From contig SSGH01000028.1 of the NCBI GenBank assembly GCA_008015835.1, positions 98,301 through 162,300 of the forward strand: DNA of 64,000 nt. The letters are read 5' to 3'. Shown here one piece after another: positions 44,853 to 53,709 of this stretch (position 1 is its first letter; each line of letters begins with the position of its first letter). The stretch comes from Lysobacter sp. (lineage in GTDB: Bacteria > Pseudomonadota > Gammaproteobacteria > Xanthomonadales > Xanthomonadaceae). The notes beneath the pieces were generated by a model. It was given only the letters and a program-made list of their open reading frames with translations. It did no database searches and was not told the origin of the DNA. A program made the position numbers and the translations under genes.

Positions 44853-47800
44853 GCGTCGCCGAATTCAGCATCAAGCGTCCCGTCACCACGGTGATGTTTT
44901 TCGTGTCGATGTTCGTGATCGGCCTGATCGCATCGGTGCGCTTGCCGCTGGAGGCGCTGCCTTCGCTGACCTTCCCCGGCATCTTCCTGCAGTTGCCCTA
45001 CAGCGGTTCGACCCCGGAAGAAGTGGAGCGGAACGTACTGCGTCCGGTCGAGGAAGCGGTCTCGACCATGGCCGGCATCAAGCGCATGGACGGCAGCGCC
45101 CGCGCCGACGGCGCGTCGATGTTCATCGAATTCACCGACTGGGAGCGCGACGCCTCGATCGCCGCCTCCGAAGCGCGCGAACGCATCGATGCGATCCGCG
45201 ACCAACTGCCGGACGATCTGCAGCGCTATCTGGTGCTGAAATTCTCCACGTCCGACGAGCCGGTGCTCAAAGTCCGCCTCGCCAGCGCGCGCGATCTGAC
45301 CCGCGAGTACGACATGATCGACCGCGAGTTCAAGCGCAGGATCGAGCGCGTGCCCGGCGTGGCGCGCGTGGATATTCTCGGCGCGCCGCCGAACGAGGTG
45401 GAAATCGCGATCTCGCAAGATCGGCTCACCGCGCACGGCGTCGGTTTGAACGATCTGAACATGCGCCTGCGCGACGCCAACTTCTCGGTGTCGGCGGGCC
45501 AAATCTACGCTGGCGGCCAGCGCTTGCGCGTGCAGCCGGTCGGCGAAATTTCCGATCTGCAGCAGTACCGCGACATCGTGATCGACGGCAAGGGCACGCG
45601 TCTGGGCGATGTCGCCGATGTGCGTTTGAAGCCGGCGCGAATGGACATGGGCCGCCGTCTCGACGGCCGCCCCGCGGTCGGTCTCGACATCTTCAAGGAA
45701 CGCAGCGCGAATCTGGTGGAAGTGTCTCGGCTCGCGCTGAAGGAAATCGATGCCATCGGCGCCGACCCCGCGCTCGAAGGCGTGCAAGTCAAAGTCGTCG
45801 ACGATCAAGGCAAGGCGGTGACGAATTCGCTGGTCGAACTGGCGGAAGCCGGCTTGGTCGGTCTGCTGCTGTCGATCGTCGTGCTGTATTTCTTCCTGCG
45901 TCACTGGCCATCGACCTTGATGGTCACGCTGGCGATTCCGATCTGCTTCGTGATGACCCTCGGCTTCATGTACTTCGCCGGCGTCACGCTGAATATCCTG
46001 ACGATGATGGGCCTGCTGCTCGCGGTCGGCATGCTGGTGGATAACGCCGTCGTGGTGGTGGAGAGCATCTATCAGGAGCGCGAACGCACCCCGGACAAGC
46101 CGCTGCAGGCGTCGCTGGTCGGAACCCGCAACGTCGCGATCGCGCTGTCGGCCGGCACGCTCTGCCACTGCATCGTGTTCGTGCCGAATCTGTTCGGCGA
46201 CCGCAACATGATCAGCATCTTCATGTCGCAGATCGCGATCACCATTTCGGTCTCGCTGCTGGCGTCCTGGCTGGTGGCGGTGAGCCTGATTCCGATGATC
46301 TCGGCGCGGCTGAAGACGCCGCCGACGCTGCGCAACGATCGCGGGTTGATCCCGGCGCTGCAGCGCAAGTACGCGCGTTTCCTGCGCTGGACATTGGAGC
46401 ACCGCGGCTGGAGCCTGGTCGGCATCCTCGCGATCGTCGCCGTGAGCGTCTTCCCGATGATGAACACGAAGACCAATATGTTCGGCGGCGAGGAGGGCGG
46501 CGAGACCAATATCTTCTATCAGTGGAACGGCGCCTACACCAAGGAGCAGATGTCGGACGAGATCCTGAAGATCGAGCGGTTTCTCGATACGAATCGCAAG
46601 AAATACCGGATCGAGCAGATCTATTCGTTCTACAGCGAACAAGGCTGGGGCGGCACGCAGGTCAAATTCGATACCGACAAACCCGACGACACCAAGAAGT
46701 TGGTCGAGGCGATCCGCGAAGCGTTGCCGAAATCCGCGCGCGCCAATATCGGCATCGGCAATCAAGGCGGGCCGGGCGGTGGCGGCGGCAACGGCCTCGC
46801 GCAGAACGTGCAGGTGCAGTTGGTCGGCGACTCGTCGGAAACGCTGCGCGAGATCGCCGCCGACGTGCTGCCGATCCTGTCGCAGCGTAAAGAATTGCGC
46901 GATGTGCGCGTGAACGTCGGCGATCAGAACAGCGAGTTGGCGGTCCGCGTCGATCGCGAACGCGCGGCCTCGTTCGGTTTCAGCGCCGAGCAGGTCTCGC
47001 AGTTCGTCGGGCTCGCATTGCGCGGCGCGCCGCTGCGCGAATTCCGTCGCGGCGATACCGAAGTGCCGGTGTGGGTGCGTTTCGCCGGTGCGGAGGATTA
47101 CGGCGTCGCCGATATCGCCTCGTTCACCGTGCGCGCGCCGGACGGACGCAGCGTGCCGCTGCTGGCGATGGTCGACGTCAACGTCGAGGCCGCCGCGACC
47201 GAAGTGCAGCGCTCGAACCGTCAGACCACGCTCACTATTCAGGCCAATCTGGCCGATAAAGTGGCGATGCCGGAAGCCCGCAAAGCGATGGAGGACGCGC
47301 TGGAGGGCGTGTCGTTCCCCGCCGGCTATACCTTCAGCTTCGACGGCGGCGGTTTCCAGCAGGATGACGACGCGATTGCTCAGATGATGATCAATTTGGT
47401 GATCGCATTGATCATGATCTACGTGGTGATGGCGTCGGTGTTCGAGTCGCTGCTGTTCCCGACGGCGATCATGAGCGGCGTATTGTTCTCGATTTTCGGC
47501 GTATTCTGGCTGTTCTGGATCACCGGCACCGAATTCAACGTGATGGCGTTCATCGGCATTTTGGTGCTGATGGGCGTGGTGGTGAACAACGGCATCGTCA
47601 TGATCGAGCACATCAACAATCTGCGACGGCGCGGCATGTCGCGAACCGATGCCTTGGTGGAAGGCAGCCGCGAGCGGCTGCGCCCGATTCTGATGACGAT
47701 GGGCACGGCGATTTTGGCGATGGTGCCGATCGCGATGGGCAATACCGCGATGGCCGGCGGCGGCCCGCCGTACTTCCCGATGGCGCGCGCGATCGCCGGC

Positions 47801-47968
47801 GGCTTGGCGTTCTCGACGGTGGTCAGCCTGCTGTTCCTGCCGACGATCTACGCGATGCTCGACGATCTTCGCGTGCGCACGCTCGCGATCGTCCGTCGCG
47901 CGTTGAGGCGCCGCGGCGGACCGGCGATGGCGAGCGTGACCGCGCTCTCGGGCACGAACGGCGAGTGA
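44849..47968 (+). CDS. RND efflux permease, second of pair
   Basis: 1039 residues, normal size. Start ATG at 44849 in an ATGA overlap with the first pump, with GAGGAGG upstream. TM4 reads GMLVDNAVVVVES, with Asn in place of the second Asp, and TM10 reads GVVVNNGIVMIEHINN, without the Lys found in AcrB. The same pattern occurs in several RND families with VNN in TM10, so it is not a defect by itself. A glycine-rich loop (GGPGGGGGNG) sits in the second porter region. A tandem pair of different RND subunits behind one adaptor recalls MdtABC, where the two subunits form a mixed trimer. Confidence 0.92.
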   Translation: MSVAEFSIKRPVTTVMFFVSMFVIGLIASVRLPLEALPSLTFPGIFLQLPYSGSTPEEVERNVLRPVEEAVSTMAGIKRMDGSARADGASMFIEFTDWERDASIAASEARERIDAIRDQLPDDLQRYLVLKFSTSDEPVLKVRLASARDLTREYDMIDREFKRRIERVPGVARVDILGAPPNEVEIAISQDRLTAHGVGLNDLNMRLRDANFSVSAGQIYAGGQRLRVQPVGEISDLQQYRDIVIDGKGTRLGDVADVRLKPARMDMGRRLDGRPAVGLDIFKERSANLVEVSRLALKEIDAIGADPALEGVQVKVVDDQGKAVTNSLVELAEAGLVGLLLSIVVLYFFLRHWPSTLMVTLAIPICFVMTLGFMYFAGVTLNILTMMGLLLAVGMLVDNAVVVVESIYQERERTPDKPLQASLVGTRNVAIALSAGTLCHCIVFVPNLFGDRNMISIFMSQIAITISVSLLASWLVAVSLIPMISARLKTPPTLRNDRGLIPALQRKYARFLRWTLEHRGWSLVGILAIVAVSVFPMMNTKTNMFGGEEGGETNIFYQWNGAYTKEQMSDEILKIERFLDTNRKKYRIEQIYSFYSEQGWGGTQVKFDTDKPDDTKKLVEAIREALPKSARANIGIGNQGGPGGGGGNGLAQNVQVQLVGDSSETLREIAADVLPILSQRKELRDVRVNVGDQNSELAVRVDRERAASFGFSAEQVSQFVGLALRGAPLREFRRGDTEVPVWVRFAGAEDYGVADIASFTVRAPDGRSVPLLAMVDVNVEAAATEVQRSNRQTTLTIQANLADKVAMPEARKAMEDALEGVSFPAGYTFSFDGGGFQQDDDAIAQMMINLVIALIMIYVVMASVFESLLFPTAIMSGVLFSIFGVFWLFWITGTEFNVMAFIGILVLMGVVVNNGIVMIEHINNLRRRGMSRTDALVEGSRERLRPILMTMGTAILAMVPIAMGNTAMAGGGPPYFPMARAIAGGLAFSTVVSLLFLPTIYAMLDDLRVRTLAIVRRALRRRGGPAMASVTALSGTNGE

Positions 47969-48174
47969 GTTCGGACGGGCAGCGCTGTGCGTCGCTCGGC
48001 CCGGATCGCGTTTAGCGTCGGTCAGAAACTATCGCGAACGCTCAGGCCGAACGCTTCTGCGCGCGTACGCTGAACTCGGCCGTTCGCGAGACGATGCCTC
48101 GCGAACTTACGCGTTGCGTGATCCGTGAGCATCGACCATCGCGCGCGACTTCGTGGCTTCCGCCGCGCCCAGGC

Positions 48175-49440
48175 TCACTGCAGCAGCGTTTTGATCATCT
48201 TGGCGCCGCCGGCCCACACGCCGATGGCGGTGCCCATGCTGGTCAGGAAAAAGTTGAGCAGAGTGCGGGCCACGCGATTGCGCCACCAGCCTTTCACGCT
48301 TTGCAGATCGTCGCGCAAGCGCATGAAATCGGCGTAGGTGGGTTTCCGCACCCAGGCTTCGACCAGGGCGCTGAGCGTGCCGGAGGCCAGCGCGGGATGC
48401 AGCGGCGTAATCGGCGATGCGACGAACGCGGTCAAAATGCTCAGCGGATGCCCGCCGGCGATGAGGCACCCCAGCGCGCCGAGCGCGCCGGTGACCAATA
48501 CCCACTGCAGCACCAAATCGCTGCCGACCTCGAACCCGCCCCGCCAAAATCCCCAGACGAAGCCGCCCAGCACGAAGATCGCCAGCAGCAGGGTGAACCA
48601 CGGGAACGAGGATTTCTGTTTCACCGCTTCGAGCGAGGCTTTGATCGGCGCGGCGTCGCCGTCGTCTTCGGCGAGATGTTTCGCCATGCCCTGCAGATGC
48701 CCGGCGCCGACCACCGCCAGCACTTCGCGCGGCGCGGCGCCCGCGTCGGCCGGATGCTCTAGCGCGATTTCGCGCAGACGCGTGGCCATGTAGCGGTCGC
48801 GCTCGGCGATCACCGTCTCGTACAGTTCGGGGCTTTCGGAGGCGAATTCGCTGAAGCTCGATTCGAGAATGTCGCCGGCTTTCAGGTTTTCGATCTGTTC
48901 GTCCGACACCTCGTCGTCGCCCAGCAGCGAAGCCATGATGCCGGCCGAGACTTTCGTGCGTCCCCACCAGCCTAGGCGCTGCATCGCGCGTTTGAAGGTC
49001 AGACCGACGTCGCGGTCGATTAAGTGCAGGCCGAGGTTGCGTTCGCGGGCGTCCAGCACGGCGGCCTTGAGTTCCGCGCCGGGCTCAATGCCCAATTGCT
49101 CGGCGAGCCGGCGTTGATACGCCGCCAGGCCCAAATTCGCCGCGAACAACGCGGCTTTGCCTTCGCGCAGCACTTTGACCAAATCCAACCGCGCCAGCGC
49201 ATCGGGGTCGGTCAGCGCTTGCGCGCGTTGGGCGTCGAGCTCCACCGCGACGGTGTCGTAAGCGCCGCTGTCGATCGCGGCGCGCACGGCGTCCAAGCTC
49301 GCCTTGGAGACGTGGGCGGTGCCGAGCAGGGTGTAGCGCACCCCGTAGCGTTCGACGATCTGATGCGGCTGTTCGTGCAGGGGATCGAACGATTGCGGTG
49401 CGGCGTCGGGGGACGTGGCGTCCAAGTCGGTGTCGGTCAT
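48175..49440 (-). CDS. TraB/GumN-family membrane protein
   Basis: 421 residues from MTDTDLDATSPDAAP. The N-terminal TraB/PrgY domain (about 30-270) has VRYTLLGTAHVSKASLDAV, VAVELDAQRAQAL, the paired ERNLGLHLIDRDVGLTF, and VVGAGHLQGMAKHL; the GTAHVS and GAGHL histidines with the Glu suggest a metal site of the Tiki/TraB type. The C-terminal 140 residues hold three or more membrane spans (FTLLLAIFVLGGFVWGFW, VLQWVLVTGALGALGCL). TraB relatives affect pheromone shutdown or protease-like functions; the substrate here is unknown. It stands alone on the minus strand after the efflux operon. Confidence 0.88.
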   Translation of the reverse strand: MTDTDLDATSPDAAPQSFDPLHEQPHQIVERYGVRYTLLGTAHVSKASLDAVRAAIDSGAYDTVAVELDAQRAQALTDPDALARLDLVKVLREGKAALFAANLGLAAYQRRLAEQLGIEPGAELKAAVLDARERNLGLHLIDRDVGLTFKRAMQRLGWWGRTKVSAGIMASLLGDDEVSDEQIENLKAGDILESSFSEFASESPELYETVIAERDRYMATRLREIALEHPADAGAAPREVLAVVGAGHLQGMAKHLAEDDGDAAPIKASLEAVKQKSSFPWFTLLLAIFVLGGFVWGFWRGGFEVGSDLVLQWVLVTGALGALGCLIAGGHPLSILTAFVASPITPLHPALASGTLSALVEAWVRKPTYADFMRLRDDLQSVKGWWRNRVARTLLNFFLTSMGTAIGVWAGGAKMIKTLLQ

Positions 49441-49627
49441 CGTGACGGCAGGATGTGGAGGGACCGCCGATCCCGCCTTTCCGATTTTGCAACCGAATCC
49501 TAGGCGAACGCGACGGAACGCGCAGGATAGACGCTTCCATCCACCCTGTCTGCGACTTGTGCCCGCGCCCAGGTCGCATTGCCGCATTCCGGATGCGCGC
49601 TTCGCGTATGCGTCGAGGGCGAACGAT

Positions 49628-50440
49628 TCAGGGCATGCCTTCCGCGTCGTCCTCGCCATTCGCCCGGCTTTCCAACGGGTTGCTCCGGATCATTCCAGGG
49701 AAACCCAGGCCGACCAGCGCGGCGGCGCGCGAGTGCGGACGTGCGATCGCTTGCGTCTTCATCGCCGCCGCCATGCGTGTCGAAAACTGCAGCCGCGGAT
49801 AGCGCGACAGCACGTCGGCGCGCGCGGTCGCCGCGATCTCGCGCATGCGCAGACCGACCACATCGAACGCCGCGCCGGCGTTGAGCAGATGCGCTTCCGG
49901 CCCATGTTCCGCAGCCACCGACACGTTCAGATGCAGCGCGATGGCATCGGCCAGCCGGTCGCAACGTTCGCGTTCCCAGCCGATGGTGTCGGACGCGAAA
50001 CGATGCGCCGCCCGCGCGCCTTCGATCGCGAAACACGCGCAGTCCGGCGCATGCCCGGCGTGCGCGTCGGTCAGCCCCAGATCGTGCAATGCGCTGGCGA
50101 CGAACAGCAGTTCCCGGTCGTAACGCACGCGGTCGCTTTGCGCCAGCAGCGCGCTCCAGGCATAGGTGCGCAGACAGTGATGGAACAACCACGGCTCGCT
50201 CAGCGCTTGCGCGTGCTCAACCGCCCGCGCCGCTGCGATGCTGTCCGGTATGGCGATCGCGTCCGGGTCCAGCCGATCGACGGCGGTGTCGGCGACTCCC
50301 TCGCATCGCCGCCATCGCGCCGACAGCGATGCGATGCGCGCCGCGACCGCCCGCGCGATCAGCCCGAATCGCGCACGCCGGTCGAGCGCGCCGTCCCAGG
50401 CGAACGCGAGCGGTTCGCCATGCCGATTGCGGTCGTTCAT
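49628..50440 (-). CDS. HD-domain phosphohydrolase-like protein
   Basis: 270 residues. The HD superfamily metal motifs are visible as LFHHCLRTYAW (His), FVASALHDLGLT (His-Asp) and HLNVS (distal His). The pattern is close to cyanamide hydratase and related small-molecule HD hydrolases rather than c-di-GMP phosphodiesterases. The ATG overlaps the stop of the MAPEG gene by ATGA, so it is the third gene of a tetR-MAPEG-HD operon. The substrate is unknown; co-control with a membrane detoxification-type protein suggests handling of a toxic small molecule. Confidence 0.83.
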   Translation of the reverse strand: MNDRNRHGEPLAFAWDGALDRRARFGLIARAVAARIASLSARWRRCEGVADTAVDRLDPDAIAIPDSIAAARAVEHAQALSEPWLFHHCLRTYAWSALLAQSDRVRYDRELLFVASALHDLGLTDAHAGHAPDCACFAIEGARAAHRFASDTIGWERERCDRLADAIALHLNVSVAAEHGPEAHLLNAGAAFDVVGLRMREIAATARADVLSRYPRLQFSTRMAAAMKTQAIARPHSRAAALVGLGFPGMIRSNPLESRANGEDDAEGMP

Positions 50441-50847
50441 CGCGTCGCCCCCAACAACTGCGCCAGCCACCAGACTTGAATCGTGATCTGCGGGGCGAGG
50501 CACGCGAAGCGGAAGATCACCGCCGGTACGCTGGTCGACCACAGATGCACCGTGGATTGCGCGGCGCGCGCGGCAACCAGCCACAGCGCGAGCGGGTCGG
50601 TGATATCGCTTCGACCGGCGAGCATGGCCGCGAATAGGATCGCGGCGAACGCAGGCAGATTTTCGTAGCAGTTCGCATGCGCCCGGCAGAGCCGCCCGGA
50701 AAATGCGGACACATCGTCGCCGCCGACGGCGAAGGCGTTCGCCGGGCGGCCGTCGAGCGTGTGGTAAGCGCGCAGAGCGGCGATCGCGGATAACAACAAC
50801 AACGTCCAGGCGGCGTACAGCAGAACGGCGGTGAGCGAGGGGGACAT
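50437..50847 (-). CDS. MAPEG-family membrane protein
   Basis: 136 residues, with four membrane spans (AVLLYAAWTLLLLSAIAAL; ENLPAFAAILFAAMLAG; LALWLVAARAAQSTVHLW; FACLAPQITIQVWWLAQ). The motif RAHANCYENLPAF between spans 1 and 2 is the glutathione-binding signature of MAPEG proteins (microsomal glutathione transferase-like). A longer open frame running into tetR is a shadow. Its role, probably glutathione-dependent detoxification, is inferred from the family. Confidence 0.87.
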   Translation of the reverse strand: MSPSLTAVLLYAAWTLLLLSAIAALRAYHTLDGRPANAFAVGGDDVSAFSGRLCRAHANCYENLPAFAAILFAAMLAGRSDITDPLALWLVAARAAQSTVHLWSTSVPAVIFRFACLAPQITIQVWWLAQLLGATR

Positions 50848-50935
50848 TTGTTTGTCTCGTCTGGGTGGCGGGATGAAAAGAACGATCGTGCTTTTTTTTG
50901 CGGCAAAGAAACGGACGAGCGATGCGGCTGCGTGA

Positions 50936-51547
50936 TCAGGTGCGCAGGTGCGCGGCGGCGCCGAGCAGTCGTTCGAGCATGCGTGCGCCGTGTTGCGCGG
51001 CGGCTTCCACGCCAGCGACGGCGGCTTCATGCTGGACGGCGAGCGCCACCGCGTTAAGTTCGAACGCGAGTTGCGCGGTATCCGTTTCGTGCGGCAACTC
51101 GCCGCGGGCCACGGTCGCCGCGACCGCGCGCGCCAGTTCCTCGCGCCAGCGCAATTGATAGCCGACGATGCGGTCGCGCAGCGGTCCGGGGCGATCGTCG
51201 TACTCGCTGATCGCCGAGAGCAGCAGACAGCTTCCGCGCTGGTCACGGATCCACTCGAACCACGTCGACATCAGCGCCCGCAGGCGCGGCATGCCGGCTT
51301 GCGATTTCATTGCGGTGGGCAGGATGCGATCCGCGAAACGCCGTGCGGCGGTGTCGAGAACGGCCAATTGCAAGTCTTCGCGAGATCCGAAATGCACGAA
51401 CACGCCGCTCTTGGACATGCCGACGGCAGCGGCCAGCGCGCCGATCGATAAACCTTCCAGGCCGGTGGCGGACGCGATGGCGTAGGCGCGATCGAGGATC
51501 GCCATACGCGTCGCTTCGCCTTTTGTGGTCGCGGGGGGAGTCGACAT
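50936..51547 (-). CDS. TetR-family transcriptional repressor
   Basis: 203 residues from MSTPPATTKGEATRMAIL. The N-terminal helix-turn-helix (IGALAAAVGMSKSGVFVHFG at about 35-55) is typical. The C-terminal ligand domain carries MSTWFEWIRDQRGSCLLLSA, found in a TetR subgroup near AcrR/NemR-like proteins. The start at 51547 is favoured because a near-perfect palindrome, the likely operator, lies seven bases upstream; the longer frame to 51616 would translate through it. It probably represses its own gene and the MAPEG and HD genes behind it. Confidence 0.92.
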   Translation of the reverse strand: MSTPPATTKGEATRMAILDRAYAIASATGLEGLSIGALAAAVGMSKSGVFVHFGSREDLQLAVLDTAARRFADRILPTAMKSQAGMPRLRALMSTWFEWIRDQRGSCLLLSAISEYDDRPGPLRDRIVGYQLRWREELARAVAATVARGELPHETDTAQLAFELNAVALAVQHEAAVAGVEAAAQHGARMLERLLGAAAHLRT

Positions 51548-51553
51548 GACGAG

Positions 51554-51577
51554 AAAATAGAACGACCGTTCTATTTT
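51554..51577. promoter_or_regulatory. Likely TetR operator
   Basis: A 24-base palindrome with 11-base perfect arms (AAAATAGAACG / CGTTCTATTTT) and a two-base centre, seven bases before the tetR start codon. The core TAGAACG-n2-CGTTCTA is a classic TetR-family half-site arrangement. AT-rich against its GC-rich surroundings. Confidence 0.85.
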
Positions 51578-51640
51578 TGCAAGCGCCGACGGCAACCCGC
51601 CCGGGCGACCGTTCAAGCGGCGATTCGGAGGGGAGGCGAC

Positions 51641-52525
51641 TTAGTCGCGATAACGCTTCAGCAGATCCTGATACGCATCGATCCGCCGGTCGCGCAGGAA
51701 CGGCCAAATGCGGCGGACGTGTTCGCTGCGGGCCAGATCGACCTCGGCCATCAGAATCGTCGGTTCGGTGCCGGCTTCGGCGATGAACTCGCCCTGCGGG
51801 CCGAGCACATGGCTGTTGCCCCAAAAATCGATGCCCGCCGCGCCCAGCGGCGACGGTTCGTGACCCACGCGATTGCAACTGAGCACCGGCAGGCCGTTCG
51901 CGACCGCGTGGCCGCGATGGCTGAGAATCCAGGCGCCGCGCTGGCGGTCCTTCTCGGCCTGTTCGTCGGACGGGTCCCAGCCGATGGCGGTGGGATAAAG
52001 CAGCAATTCGGCGCCGGCCAACGCCATCAAGCGCGCCGCTTCCGGATACCACTGGTCCCAACACACCAGCACGCCGAGCCGGCCGACCGAGGTGTCGATC
52101 GGAGCGAAACCCAAATCGCCGGGCGTGAAATAGAACTTCTCGTAGAACCCCGGATCGTCCGGGATATGCATTTTGCGGTACTTGCCCGCGGTGAAACCGT
52201 CGGCGTCGAAGACCACGGCGGTGTTGTGATACAGCCCGGCCGCGCGGCGTTCGAATAAGGAACTGACCAGCACCACGCCATGCCGTTTCGCGAGCACACT
52301 CAGTCGCTCGGTGCTCGGGCCGGGAATCGATTCGGCCAGATCGAATTCGTCCACCGATTCGTGCTGGCAGAAATACGCGCCGTTATGCAGTTCCTGCAGC
52401 AGCACCAGTTTCGCACCGCGTTTCGCGGCCTCGCCGACGCGATCTTCGATGACGGCCAGATTCGTCACGGCGTCGCCGTGGTTGCGTTCTTGGATCAGGG
52501 CGACGGGGAGGGTGGTCTTTTTCAT
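51641..52525 (-). CDS. aguB: N-carbamoylputrescine amidase
   Basis: Nitrilase-superfamily enzyme converting N-carbamoylputrescine to putrescine, CO2 and ammonia. The catalytic triad is Glu45 (LLQELHNGAYF), Lys118 (KYRKMHIPDD) and Cys155 (VLVCWDQWYPE); the flanking DPGFYEKFYF and CNRVGHE are typical of AguB. 294 residues is normal. It follows aguA on the same strand after a 127-base gap that holds a perfect inverted repeat, and together they form the agmatine route to putrescine. Confidence 0.95.
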   Translation of the reverse strand: MKKTTLPVALIQERNHGDAVTNLAVIEDRVGEAAKRGAKLVLLQELHNGAYFCQHESVDEFDLAESIPGPSTERLSVLAKRHGVVLVSSLFERRAAGLYHNTAVVFDADGFTAGKYRKMHIPDDPGFYEKFYFTPGDLGFAPIDTSVGRLGVLVCWDQWYPEAARLMALAGAELLLYPTAIGWDPSDEQAEKDRQRGAWILSHRGHAVANGLPVLSCNRVGHEPSPLGAAGIDFWGNSHVLGPQGEFIAEAGTEPTILMAEVDLARSEHVRRIWPFLRDRRIDAYQDLLKRYRD

Positions 52526-52580
52526 GCGTCACTCGTGATGTTCGGGCTTCGGTCCGACGCGCGGTGCCAGCATTCGGCTT

Positions 52581-52658
52581 CCATAGGGTGCGCCTGCGGC
52601 GCACCGTCTGTTGGACACTCGTCGAACGAGGGCGGTGCGCCGCAGGCGCACCCTATGG
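52581..52658. repeat. Perfect 26-base inverted repeat between aguA and aguB
   Basis: Arms at 52581-52606 (CCATAGGGTGCGCCTGCGGC...) and 52633-52658 are exact complements around a 26-base centre. Each arm also contains an internal GGTGCGCC/GGCGCACC palindrome. The right arm includes the aguA stop codon (TAG, complement of 52653-52655), so the last aguA codons lie in or beside the repeat. REP-like in form; it may uncouple or stabilise the aguA message. Confidence 0.85.
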
Positions 52659-53708
52659 ATCGCTCGACAATACGTCCGCCGGCAACTGCATCGTAATGCA
52701 ATGCAAACTGCCGTTCTGCCAGATGAGCGGGCGGCAGTCGATGGCGACGATCTCGCGACCCGGGAACGCCTCGGCCATCACCGCTTGCGCAGCCGCGTCG
52801 GCGACGGCATCGCCATAGGCCGGCATCAACACCGCGCCGTCGACGATCAAGAAATTCGCGTAGCTCGCGGCGAGCCGGCGGCCCTCGTCGAGGATGGGCT
52901 CGGCCCACGGCAATGGAAATAACCGATACGGCTTACCGTCTTGCGTGCGCAGCGCGGCGAGTTCCGCCGCCATCGCCTGCAGTTCGGCGTAATGGCTGTC
53001 GCTCGCGTCTTCGCAGGCCTGGAACACGATGGCGTCTTCTGCGGCGAAGCGGGCGAGGGTGTCGATATGCGCGTCGGTGTCGTCGCCTTCCAGATAGCCG
53101 TGGTCGAGCCACAGCACGCGCTCTTGACGCAGCCAACCGGCGAGTTTCGCGGTCAGTTCCTCGCGGGTCGCTTGCGGGTGCCGTTCGTGCAAGCAACGCC
53201 ACGTCGTCAGCAGCGTGCCTGCGCCGTCGGTTTCGATGCCGCCGCCTTCCAGCGCGAAATCGATCTGTTCGCGAGTCGCGTCGGCGAACACGCCCTGCGC
53301 GACGAGCGCTTCGATCAAACGATCGTCGCGGCTGGCTTCGTATTTGCCGCCCCAGCCGGTGAAGCGGAAATCGAGCAGACGGAAACGCGCTTCATCGGCA
53401 CCGGTCGTTTTCAACGTGATCGGGCCGGAATCGCGCAGCCAGGTGTCGTCGTACTCGACCACGACGAAACGCACGCGGCTCATCTCCACGCGCGCCGAGC
53501 GCAGCCGCGCTTCGGCGTAGGTCTGCAAATCGTCGTCGGCGACGCAGATCACGGCGTTCTCGAAGCGCACGATCGCCGACACCAGGGCGATGTAGGTCTC
53601 CTCGACTTCGGCGAGTCGCGGCGCCCAGTCGGTGCCGTCGTGCGGCCAAGCGATCAGAACGGCGGACTGGGCTTCCCACTCCGCCGGAAAACGAAAAGCG
53701 GCGGCCAC
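52653..53708 (-). CDS. aguA: Agmatine deiminase
   Basis: 351 residues. Guanidino-group-modifying enzyme turning agmatine into N-carbamoylputrescine and ammonia. The catalytic Cys is C337 in GSLHCITMQ near the C-terminus; TWLRDSGPI, FRFTGWGGKYEA, FALEGGGIETDG and LDHGYLEGDDTDAHID are the conserved substrate/catalytic segments. The start is GTG at 53708, one base after the stop of the upstream 113-residue gene, so translation is probably coupled. The stop lies inside a perfect inverted repeat. aguB is next. Confidence 0.95.
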   Translation of the reverse strand: MAAAFRFPAEWEAQSAVLIAWPHDGTDWAPRLAEVEETYIALVSAIVRFENAVICVADDDLQTYAEARLRSARVEMSRVRFVVVEYDDTWLRDSGPITLKTTGADEARFRLLDFRFTGWGGKYEASRDDRLIEALVAQGVFADATREQIDFALEGGGIETDGAGTLLTTWRCLHERHPQATREELTAKLAGWLRQERVLWLDHGYLEGDDTDAHIDTLARFAAEDAIVFQACEDASDSHYAELQAMAAELAALRTQDGKPYRLFPLPWAEPILDEGRRLAASYANFLIVDGAVLMPAYGDAVADAAAQAVMAEAFPGREIVAIDCRPLIWQNGSLHCITMQLPADVLSSDP

Positions 53709-53709
53709 G

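Noticed and set aside
44792..47611. A 939-codon minus-strand open frame across the second RND gene
   Set aside because: Composition (His, Gln, Asp, Arg repeats) is that of an antisense shadow and the RND gene is unambiguous.
50437..51246. Possible fusion of the MAPEG gene with upstream sequence
   Set aside because: The extra 133 residues are out of frame with, and antisense-like against, the real TetR protein; the MAPEG start at 50847 is complete.
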